Source: Pyrenophora tritici-repentis (Eukaryota > Ascomycota > Dothideomycetes > Pleosporales > Pleosporaceae). Taken from it: a stretch of 64,000 bases of DNA. Positions within the stretch are counted from its first letter, which is position 1, and each line of letters opens with the position of its first letter. Made by a program: the position numbers and the translations under genes. The notes under the pieces are model-generated. The model did no database searches, had not been told where the DNA came from, and saw only the letters and a list, made by a program, of their open reading frames with translations. The stretch is taken from assembly GCF_003171515.1 (NCBI RefSeq), contig NC_089394.1, forward strand, positions 1,364,001 to 1,428,000, given 5' to 3'. Shown piece after piece: positions 27,837-36,611 of the stretch.

Positions 27837-28702
27837 CTAATTGTATAAGTCGATGACACAGCTGGCACAACGACTGGCTTACCTTAATTTGCGTGATTTG
27901 CGCTGGTGTTATCGACTTCGACTAGGTTGTGCACTGTGACTAGCGGTCTGGAGCGTGTGCAGCTATCAGTTCCGGAAAGCAAAGGGTACCGAGAAGGATG
28001 AAGAGGCGGTTGTTTTCCCTCGAGGTTCCTATTTGTATCGCTTGATGGTGATTATAGACGACATGGTGTGCTCTTCTTAAAAGCCCATTCGGTCACTCCC
28101 TCTCGAGATTTTCAAGGCGGGTCTGATTGGTACTGTTGTGGAGCCTGGATAGGCCCAAGACTATTTATAGCCGATATTAATAGGTTTCTTAGTTTACTAT
28201 AATGACACACTATGTTAGTAAGACGGGGGGGTTAGGTTAGCTTGGATGCTCCGCCATGCTAGAGTCATGCCACGCCCAAATTGAACCTGTTAACATAAGC
28301 TAGATGTTTCGAGCTTGTGGTATAGTGACTTTATACTTACTATTCAAGTCAGGCCTAATGTGGATGCTGACACAGTACTCTCTGTCCGTGTCTGCCGACG
28401 TTAGATGAGTCAGGTAGGACACGACTCAGAGTCCTGCATTCTGCATCAGCGATATAAGCCTTCCTAGGCGCAGACAGACCTTTGGCCAGCAGTACATGCC
28501 TCCGGCTCACCTCTGGTTTCTCAAGGGACGCTGAACATTGGCAGTTGCTTAAATTGCAGTTTTAGCACTGTTACTGAAACATTGACCTGGAAGTAACGAA
28601 CGTGAGGGACCAACGCAATCGGACACTTTTGCGCCGAGCAGGATATTCAACAAAGTTGTTGGCAGTGAAACCCCAAGTCCTTCTAGTGCACCGTCCGCCC
28701 TA
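27837..28702. other. Intergenic region between the 182-aa ORF and the pseudokinase gene
   Basis: No ORF with support. It probably holds the divergent promoters of the two flanking genes. I saw no repeat shared with the rest of the window. Confidence 0.4.
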
Positions 28703-29794
28703 ATGGCTTCCAGTAAGGCGAGACTGGACCGTTATACCCTCTTCGTCGACGACAATGACAACGACAGAAACCTTAAGCCACTACCGCTGGCCAACAACCA
28801 CGAAAATTCTTGGTTTCCGCAGCCTGACGATACCACCGCAGATACCGAGCTAGTTAGGAGCCGCACAGTACAGGCAGGCCAAAAGACTGTTCAGACCCTT
28901 TCGCTTCTCGGGAGTTCGACCGTCGAGCCACAGGTGTGGCTTGACATTCCAATCACATCTGGATCACTGTGGAACAAGTACAAACGCATACACAAGCGTA
29001 ATCTTGGTGGATTAGTCATCGCTGTCCTTGAGCTGCCCGCCGAAAAGGATGACTACCTGATCAGAAAACTGTCAGTCGCAGAAGACGAGGTCTTGTCGTT
29101 CCGCAAGCGTTGGCTATTCCACGAGAATCTCTGCAAGACGCACGAAGTCTTTGAAGACAGCGGAAAGTTCTACTGTGTGATGGAGCCCGCGGTCGTTACT
29201 CTTCGGCATGTTTGTCGCTGTCCCAAATACCCGAACGAAGAACAACTAGTTGCCATCACGAAGCAGGTGAGACTGCTCTACATGCAGCTCTCATTAGCCG
29301 CTGACTTGACTAGATGCTTACTGGGATCTCTTACCTGAGCTCACAGAACCTTTTCCACAGTCTCTTGAACATCGACAACGTCGTCATTAACTCTGATGCC
29401 ATAGTCAAGATTAGTAAGCCAGACACCAGCACAAGGTCATGGGTGCCGTGCTGACGCCAACAGCAAAGCTTGAATACTGCAAATTCGATGAAAGCTGCTC
29501 GCCAAAGAATATGGAAGCTTTCGGATGTACTACCATGATGCTCATGAACAAATTCGCCCACGAGAAAGGAGAGATCGCTGTGCGACAGCCACACGAGTGG
29601 TCGGAAAAAGCAGTAGATTTCCTTTCTTCAACGACAACGTGGATGCCAGACGCACTTATGAGGGTATGAGCTCTGGGCTACCATATTGATACAAGCTGAC
29701 ATGCTTGTAGCACGACTTTATGCGGCAGGAGTGGAAGCTTGAGGAGCTGAGGCTACACGTGTTGTACGTTCAGGGAAGCGCGGACATGAATTGA
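28703..29794 (+). CDS. Protein kinase-like (pseudokinase) gene, four exons
   Basis: Exons 28703-29266, 29314-29413, 29464-29663 and 29711-29794; introns of 47, 50 and 47 nt (GTGAGA, GTAAGC and GTATGA donors, CTGAC branch sites). The spliced product is 315 aa. The order resembles a kinase fold: an N-lobe (VIAVLELP..., RKRWLFHENLCKTHEVFED, FYCVMEPA), then LTGISYLSSQNLFHSLLNID where an active kinase has HRD...N, then NVVINSDAIVKI, MEAFGCTTMMLM (as in the region after APE) and SEKAVDFLSS...RHDFM at the end. The catalytic HRD aspartate is absent (HSL) and no DFG is visible, so it is probably inactive as a kinase. Fold assignment is by eye. Confidence 0.65.
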
Positions 29795-29936
29795 TGGCAA
29801 TCGCTAGATGCACCTACTGCACAGACAAAGAAGCAGAAAGAGGGCGCTTGTTCAGCTGCTGTTGATTCCTAGCCCAGCTCGTGTGTTGAGGCTATGTGTC
29901 ACGGTTTGGGGTCTTTCCTGCTCTGCTACTGCAGTC

Positions 29937-30108
29937 TGTCAAGCGTCAAGGTTGGGGAGAATCATCATGTCGTATTAGAGCTATCGGGAAGAGGTCTATA
30001 TACGCAGTGGGAGGAGAGAAGGAGCTAGGCCGTAAAGGTACTAGCGGGTAAATAGGTGGCTGCCTGGTTGCCCAAAGAGGAGCCAAGGGATAAGCCCTAT
30101 GGCCGACA
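29937..30108 (-). repeat. Copia E 3' LTR
   Basis: 172 bp, identical by eye to 35011-35182. Confidence 0.93.
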
Positions 30109-30197
30109 CACCCCCCGGAACCAGGTGGCAAGCCATCTGAGTGAATGAAATGTATAGGAAATCGTAAAGAGACGTTCGCTGGAGGTGCCTTGAGAGA

Positions 30198-33100
30198 CTA
30201 CATGCGGGGAACGTTCACCATATCGATGAGGCCAATGAACTTAGCGTGCTCTTGTTTGTCGAGAGGCTTCGTAAGGCCGTCGGCGGGCATCTCTACGCCG
30301 GGGAGATAGTCGAGCTTGAGGTTGCCGTCTTTGTACTGCTGCTTTGTATACTTGAAGTACGCGTCGATGTGCTTTGTACGCTCGTGATGGCCGTCCTTGC
30401 GGATCATATTAAGCGCTGGCTGATTATCGGTGTACAGCTTGAAGGGCTTGAGGTCGTTACCGACGTATCCAACCTGAGAGAGTAGGCGTTGAAGCCAATT
30501 GATCTCTTTGGCAGCATACGTCATGGCAATATATTCTGATTCTGTGGAGGAGAGAGTAACGAGGCGCTGGCGGTACGATTTGTATGAGACGACGCCTCCA
30601 GCCATCTTGATGACGTAGCCGGAGGACGACTTGCGCTCGTTGTTGTCGCCATGGGCGGAGTCACTGTAGGCCTTAAGGCCTATCATGTGATCTGGGTCGT
30701 CCATATTAGCGTCTTTAAGGTCACCTTGGTACTTGATGCCGAGAGTTGCCGTGCCGTTGTAGTAGCGGAGCATGTGCTTTAGCAGTGACAGTTGCTCTAA
30801 CGTAGGGTTGTTTGCAAAGCGTGCCATGAAGTTCACGTGCCAAGCTAGGTCACAGCGAATAATGGAGGTAGGATAGAGTAGCTTCGCGACGAGCGATTGG
30901 TACTGCTGTATAAGGTTGTTGTCGGCGATGTCATCACGCTTGATGAGGGTGAGGGCCGACTTTGGGAGGGGGTTGTCTGCCTTTGGAGCGTTGGCGAGGT
31001 GATACTCATCGACAATGCGATCAACGTAGCTATCCATCGTCATAGAGAGAGAGCGGTTGGGACGATCGCGGAGGATTCGAATTCCCAAGTAGAAACCAAT
31101 TGGGCCAAGGTCACGAGCCTTGTATCGATTGAGGAGTTGTGACTTAAGTGCCTTCATAGAGGTCACGTCACGTGTAATAAGGATAAGGTCGTCAACGTAC
31201 ACGACTATGATGGCCTTTGTTGTTGGGTTGACGAAGACGCAGGGATCTGCTTCGATGGGCTCGAAGCCGAGATCTTTGAGAGAGTCCTTGAGGTCGTTGT
31301 ACCACAATAGGGCTGACTGACGGAGGCCGTACATGCCGCGGCGAAGGCGAACAATATTCCCAAAGCCAGTACAGCCTGCGGGCAGGCGAAGGAGGACAAC
31401 GTCATCGTCGTCGAGGTGAGCGTTGAGGTAAGCAGTAATCATGTCGATCTGCTCACACTCTAGATCGAAGTAAGCCACAAGGGCGAGGAGGATGCGGAGC
31501 GTAGAAGTTCGGACGAGGTAGGAGTAAACCTCGCGGTACCAAATTGATTCTTGTTGCTTGTTGCCGCAAGCCACCATGCGAGCCTTGTCTTTCACGTGAT
31601 AGCCTTGAGCGTTGCCTTTATACGTCCACACCCATTGACCTGGGATGATCTCATACTTGGCAATCTCCTCTGCCGTAGCAGGGCGCCAAGTACCGTTGGC
31701 GATAAGAGCGTTGTACTCATCGTCCATTGCGAGTTGTAGATCATCGCGGCGAGGATGTTTGAGAAACTGACGATAGTTGCGAGGCTCCGGTGGAAGTTCT
31801 GAAAGCTTTGAGCCGAGAGTGGGCTTGACGAGAGCCATGGCGAAGCAGCGATCAAAAGTAGATGAAGTGAAGAAAGCACGTGCCCGGCGATTGCGAGGGC
31901 CGTGTATGATATGAGCTGGGTTGAGGTCCGCGTTAATCTCATGTCGACGCGCTGCCTTGTTGTTACCACGGGTTGGAGGAGCTGGTGGAGCTTCATCATC
32001 ATCCTCGAAACCATCAAAGCCATCTCCGCCATCAGCACGAGGTAGCTGATGATTGTCCAAATCGCCGCCATCACCATCTTGCGGAGGAGCGGGTGGAGTT
32101 GTAGCGGCGTCGGCGAGGCGGTTGATGAGAGGTTTAAATGGGAGCACCTTCGGTGATGGTGAAGGGCCGATGATGGGAGACAATGGAGGAGTGGAGGGTG
32201 AGTCGTAGCTATCAAACCGCACGGAGGCGGTGGTAACGATCTCATCAGTCTCTGGGATCCACATCTGGTAGATGTTCTCGCCGATCATACCGACGAGGTG
32301 GCCCTTGTGAGCACGAGGTGCAAATTTGTCACCTTTAACGCGCTTCTGGGCGGGTATATGGGCGTATCCAACATGGCCGAAAGCGTGCATCTTGGCGACG
32401 TTTGGGACTGGGTTTGGGTAGCCTATAGAGCGATTCCAGGCCTCTAAAGGAGTGATCTTTCCTGGGAGGTTGCTGTTGGAGACGAGGTTGTGAATGCGGG
32501 CCATATATTTGGCTGCGTAGGGCCACAGCTTTATAGGAAGCTTGGCTGCAATAAGAGCTCCGCGAGTTCGATCCTCTGTGATACCGTTGGCGCGCTCTGC
32601 AATACCATTGCGAGTGGCATCATAAGGTGGTGACGTAACTACCTCGATGCCCACGCTATCGAAGTACTGCTTGTTGCTGGCGTTAATAAACTCGCGAGCG
32701 TTGTCGGTATGGATAGTGATGGTAAAGCCTTTGGCCTTCATAGCTTTGCACCAATTAATAAGCTGTTGGCCTAGTACAGCGCGGCTGTCTGATGTGAATA
32801 GCCACTGTCGGCGTGACTTGCCATCCGTGATAGGCATGAAGTAACGCTCTCCATCTTTTCCAGGTATAGTGATGGGGCCGACGACATCGACATGGACCTT
32901 GCCAAGCGCTGTATTGGGTGGAGTTTGTTGAATTCGAGAGATATTTCGCTTTGATTTGGAGAGGCCGCAGGGCTCGCAGTTGGTGACGGTAGAAGTAGTG
33001 AGCTTCATCCCATGTACAACTTTTGCAGTGTCCTTAATAGCGTCTATTCCAGCGTGTCCCATGATATGATGCCAGTCGGTGGCTGGCCGTGAGGATGAGG

Positions 33101-34766
33101 GCTCATCGGCAGAGCTTCGATAGCAAACAAGAGAGGCGTATGAGAGAGCGGCCGGCGCCTTGGAGGATTCTGTAACTACGAGAAAGTTGGGTATACCGTC
33201 GATCTCTGGTAAGTAAGCTAGCTCCTCATCTGAGGCAGTGTACAATTTGTCCTTGCCCGAGTGATACCACACTCCCGCGCGCTTGAATGGAGCTTGGGAG
33301 ATGACGTTGGTGGCGAAATCGGGGCAGTAGAGGACGTTTTGGAGTGAGATCTTCTCTGTTGTTCCGTCGGCTTTGACGACTTCAAGGCGTACAGTGCCAA
33401 CGCCGGCGGCGGTGGTTGATCCGGTAGAGCCGTGTACGTCATTGTCGATTGGAGCGTATTCGTAAAATTTCGAGCGGTTATTGAAGACGTGCCGGTTAGC
33501 GGCAGTGTCGTAGCAGTACCGCTGTTGATAGTCGTGATTGGAGACTGCCTTCTTGAGGAGAGTCGGAGAGACGAAGGTGGCGACTGTCACGTATGAGTGA
33601 GCATCGTACTGATCAGCATCGTCGTCGTTGCTGTTCTTGGCCACTGTAACGTTTGTACGAGCTGCTGCAGCTGCGGCCTTCTTAGCGGCATTGTCTGCGG
33701 TGCGCTTCTTAACATTATCTGGGGTGAGAGAAGGGTGAAGTTTCCAGCAAAGCTCATTAGGTCCTGGGTGCTCTCGCTTGCAGTGATCGCACATTCCAAC
33801 AGGCTGAGGAGTACGCTTCTGTTGGTTGTTATTGCGCGTCGGCAGAGACGAAGGAGTAGGAGTAGAGTTCTGGTTGCTGTTGTTGCCATTGCCGCGGCCA
33901 TTTAGGCGTGTGAGAACGCGCTTCTCCTCCGCTTGTTTAGAGACGGAGAGGAAAGTCTTCACGGGCTCATCTGGGGCATGGCGTAGGTGATCCTCGAGTG
34001 ACGCGACGAGCGTGTCGATAGACCATGTATGGCCTTGGCGGAGGTCGTTATTGCGAGCTTCTACCCACTGTGGGAGTACACGAGCTAAGCCGTGAAGGAA
34101 GTGGATGATGAGCAGGTCTTCGATGTCGCGGTCGGCGGATGTACCAGGTACTGCTGAAGGCTTCTTCCATCCAAGTGTGATGCCTTGTACCGTGATGTCA
34201 TTAATTGTCTCGCGAAACTTTCCAATATAGCTGCGGACTGTGGGTTGGGTCTCAGCGCGGAGGTCGATGAAGGCAGTCCACGCGAGAGCAGCATTGGCGT
34301 AGTCACCGTTGCTGTTTAGGTCCTTGAGAGCCTTGTACATATCGTGGGCGGTGGGGCAAGTGCGCACCTGAGCTACGAGAGGCTTGTCAATGGATGAGAG
34401 TATGGTGTTTTGGAGTCGGGCATCTCGGGCGACCCATGAGTCAAGCGCAAGCTTGTCCTCTTTAAGTAGCTGTCGAGCCTCATTGTTGAACGGTCCTATA
34501 GTCTTGTTGAGTTTGCCGACACGGTCAAGCTCGGCTTGGATAACGTCTGTTGAGGTGCCTAATGGATGAGTGATCGGGCGCTGCATGGCGGTAATGCGAT
34601 ATTTGTCGTCTGTAGCGTCAAATTCTGGGCGCGGAGCGCCATCTAGGACGGCTACAGCGCCATCGGCGGCTGCGTAATTGATGAGTTGTTTAATCCAGTC
34701 CTTCCAGTTTTTGCCGTCGGCTGCAAGGCGCGCTGTGACAGCTGTGGAGGAGGTGTAAGTTGCCAT
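30198..34766 (-). CDS. Copia E Gag-Pol polyprotein (intact, 1522 aa)
   Basis: Start chosen at the first in-frame ATG (34766); the frame is open upstream only with non-ATG codons. Gag occupies about the first 400 aa, ending in a CDHCKREHPGPNELCWKLH zinc-knuckle-like motif. The protease site reads CYDTAANRHVF, where most copia elements have DSGA. Integrase: HIMGHAGIDAI, CEPCGLSKSK, VDVVGPI, HTDNAREF and GIAERANG. RT: IDMITAYLNA, MYGLRQSALLWY and IVVYVDDLIL. RNase H: AYSDSAHGDN and STESEYIAM, with ADGLTKPL at the end. Unlike copia A-C, gag and pol are fused with no stop between them. No lesion seen. Confidence 0.92.
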   Translation of the reverse strand: MATYTSSTAVTARLAADGKNWKDWIKQLINYAAADGAVAVLDGAPRPEFDATDDKYRITAMQRPITHPLGTSTDVIQAELDRVGKLNKTIGPFNNEARQLLKEDKLALDSWVARDARLQNTILSSIDKPLVAQVRTCPTAHDMYKALKDLNSNGDYANAALAWTAFIDLRAETQPTVRSYIGKFRETINDITVQGITLGWKKPSAVPGTSADRDIEDLLIIHFLHGLARVLPQWVEARNNDLRQGHTWSIDTLVASLEDHLRHAPDEPVKTFLSVSKQAEEKRVLTRLNGRGNGNNSNQNSTPTPSSLPTRNNNQQKRTPQPVGMCDHCKREHPGPNELCWKLHPSLTPDNVKKRTADNAAKKAAAAAARTNVTVAKNSNDDDADQYDAHSYVTVATFVSPTLLKKAVSNHDYQQRYCYDTAANRHVFNNRSKFYEYAPIDNDVHGSTGSTTAAGVGTVRLEVVKADGTTEKISLQNVLYCPDFATNVISQAPFKRAGVWYHSGKDKLYTASDEELAYLPEIDGIPNFLVVTESSKAPAALSYASLVCYRSSADEPSSSRPATDWHHIMGHAGIDAIKDTAKVVHGMKLTTSTVTNCEPCGLSKSKRNISRIQQTPPNTALGKVHVDVVGPITIPGKDGERYFMPITDGKSRRQWLFTSDSRAVLGQQLINWCKAMKAKGFTITIHTDNAREFINASNKQYFDSVGIEVVTSPPYDATRNGIAERANGITEDRTRGALIAAKLPIKLWPYAAKYMARIHNLVSNSNLPGKITPLEAWNRSIGYPNPVPNVAKMHAFGHVGYAHIPAQKRVKGDKFAPRAHKGHLVGMIGENIYQMWIPETDEIVTTASVRFDSYDSPSTPPLSPIIGPSPSPKVLPFKPLINRLADAATTPPAPPQDGDGGDLDNHQLPRADGGDGFDGFEDDDEAPPAPPTRGNNKAARRHEINADLNPAHIIHGPRNRRARAFFTSSTFDRCFAMALVKPTLGSKLSELPPEPRNYRQFLKHPRRDDLQLAMDDEYNALIANGTWRPATAEEIAKYEIIPGQWVWTYKGNAQGYHVKDKARMVACGNKQQESIWYREVYSYLVRTSTLRILLALVAYFDLECEQIDMITAYLNAHLDDDDVVLLRLPAGCTGFGNIVRLRRGMYGLRQSALLWYNDLKDSLKDLGFEPIEADPCVFVNPTTKAIIVVYVDDLILITRDVTSMKALKSQLLNRYKARDLGPIGFYLGIRILRDRPNRSLSMTMDSYVDRIVDEYHLANAPKADNPLPKSALTLIKRDDIADNNLIQQYQSLVAKLLYPTSIIRCDLAWHVNFMARFANNPTLEQLSLLKHMLRYYNGTATLGIKYQGDLKDANMDDPDHMIGLKAYSDSAHGDNNERKSSSGYVIKMAGGVVSYKSYRQRLVTLSSTESEYIAMTYAAKEINWLQRLLSQVGYVGNDLKPFKLYTDNQPALNMIRKDGHHERTKHIDAYFKYTKQQYKDGNLKLDYLPGVEMPADGLTKPLDKQEHAKFIGLIDMVNVPRM

Positions 34767-34998
34767 CGCGGCGGACGTCGAAGACCGTTCGGCTAGCGAT
34801 TTTTGGCGGTGAGCAGCGAGGAGCTCGTCGTCGTCCAAGCGATCGATGAGCTGCAAGTTGCGGGGTCGCGATTGCTAAAGTGGCGCGCGATTGCGACGTC
34901 ACCGAGCTGTTTTGCGGGGAGGGTGATGATCGTGATGAGGCGCGCGGGTCGTCAAAATATCTAATAGAATTATCGTGAGCGACTACGGGAGCGGGTGA

Positions 34999-35010
34999 GG
35001 GCTCATAACC
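34999..35010 (-). other. Copia E primer binding site, complementary to initiator tRNA-Met anticodon arm
   Basis: Minus-strand GGTTATGAGCCC begins directly after the 5' LTR. Its complement, GGGCTCATAACC, is the anticodon stem-loop of initiator tRNA-Met, the half-tRNA primer known from Drosophila copia. Confidence 0.8.
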
Positions 35011-35182
35011 TGTCAAGCGTCAAGGTTGGGGAGAATCATCATGTCGTATTAGAGCTATCGGGAAGAGGTCTATATACGCAGTGGGAGGAGAGAAGGAGCT
35101 AGGCCGTAAAGGTACTAGCGGGTAAATAGGTGGCTGCCTGGTTGCCCAAAGAGGAGCCAAGGGATAAGCCCTATGGCCGACA
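35011..35182 (-). repeat. Copia E 5' LTR
   Basis: 172 bp, identical to 29937-30108; begins TGTCGGCC on the minus strand. Confidence 0.93.
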
Positions 35183-36202
35183 TCCTCCAGCAATCGCATC
35201 TTGTGGGGAAACGCAAGGATTTAGTGGGCGTCAAAAGTATCTCCAGTCAGCAGACAGATAAATAACTATACTGCTTGCGAGTCCACCATAGCGTACAGGC
35301 CTGCTGAATTCGAGGTGTCCGTGGTTGGTCTGCTTCCTCGCCAGGTGAATGTAGGCGGTCATATTGCGCGTTGGGATCAATTGTATGGTACATCTGTCAA
35401 TGGATAGGTGATTATGATTGTGTCAAAGGATAAAGGCCCTAAAGGATAACCTTGTTAAGAACTTCAAGGAAAATTCTAAACAGTAGGCTGTTTAAGTGTA
35501 CAGCAAAGGCTTAAGATACCAATGGCTCTGTCTAAAGAGTAGGTTGCAGCAGGGAGCGGAGGTTTGTCAGGATGACTGGAATCCTAAATTAGAGTAGACA
35601 AGGCTAATCGAGGTGTATGGGAACGCGGGCAGGAAGGTAGTACCGCATCACTAGCCAAGCCATTCACTAAAGCCCGCAGTTGGCGTGCAGTCACACAACC
35701 AGGAGTAATCCTCGTTATGCAGCAACCCTGTGTACGAATCACACAATGACGGTCACCTACCAAATGTAAATGTGGCTGATTTTGAATTTTTTGCTGTATA
35801 TGCTAATGACTGTATGGCATCGCATGGCTGTTATTTCCACACACGTTCAGGGGTACCTTCAACTAATGTAGGCAAGACTCTAGGGAGGAAATATAGCGAT
35901 GGGTAGGTGTAAAGAACATTGAATTCATATAACGATGGGAAAACAATAATGATGCCCAGTTAGACCATGTTGTCAGCTATTCGATAAGCCCCACCGAACC
36001 GTCTTGAGCCACATAGAACTTAACGTCTTTTCGCTCCTCCGCAAACACCTGAGACCCCTCGTTACCAATGATGAAATGAGTTGTCTCTATGATGTCATTG
36101 ACCTATGTTTGTTAGCCTCGGCATTAGAAACGTGTAGGGACATTACTTGGTCGCATTTCGTCTGGCCCAATCCACAACTTGTTGTCAAGTTGGGAAAGTT
36201 CT
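35183..36202. other. Intergenic host sequence
   Basis: About 1 kb right of copia E with no supported ORF, repeat or RNA gene. Confidence 0.4.
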
Positions 36203-36611
36203 TCAGCTCTTTGCATTAAATGTTTTGTCCCCTTCAGAAGTGTCCTCAGGGTATCGCAAATCAATCCTTTTCCGTCGAGCTAACTCTTCATATTCGTCCC
36301 ATAATTTGGCCGTTGTTGCTGCTAATGATAGTCCCGGGGAAATCTCTGGCAGTGATCGGAATGGTCTGGTCTGACTTGGTCTTGGTCTGGTCTAGACCGC
36401 CAAGACTTGGTCTGGTCTGGCGATTTTTTGAGACCGTGGTCGGACCGGTCTAGATGATCGGACCGGTCCGGCTATAAATAGGTCCACGTGACTAGATCTT
36501 AGACTAATCTAGCCAGAAAATTTAGCACAATATGAGTCATTAAGATCAAGGTAAGTCTTCTACTTACATAGAACAATCAAGTCCTTAACAACCTACTTAT
36601 ATACTATTGTT

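Larger units (their letters stand above)
29937..35182 (-). mobile_element. Copia E: Ty1/copia retrotransposon with one intact ORF, minus strand
   Basis: Identical 172-bp LTRs at 29937-30108 and 35011-35182 (plus-strand ends TGTCAAG and CCGACA). The 5' LTR is at the right. A primer site at 35010-34999 matches the initiator tRNA-Met anticodon arm, and a purine tract (CCGGGGGGTG) adjoins the 3' LTR. The single Gag-Pol ORF is intact, so this copy may be functional. The flanking 5-mers CAGTC and TCCTC do not match. Confidence 0.93.
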
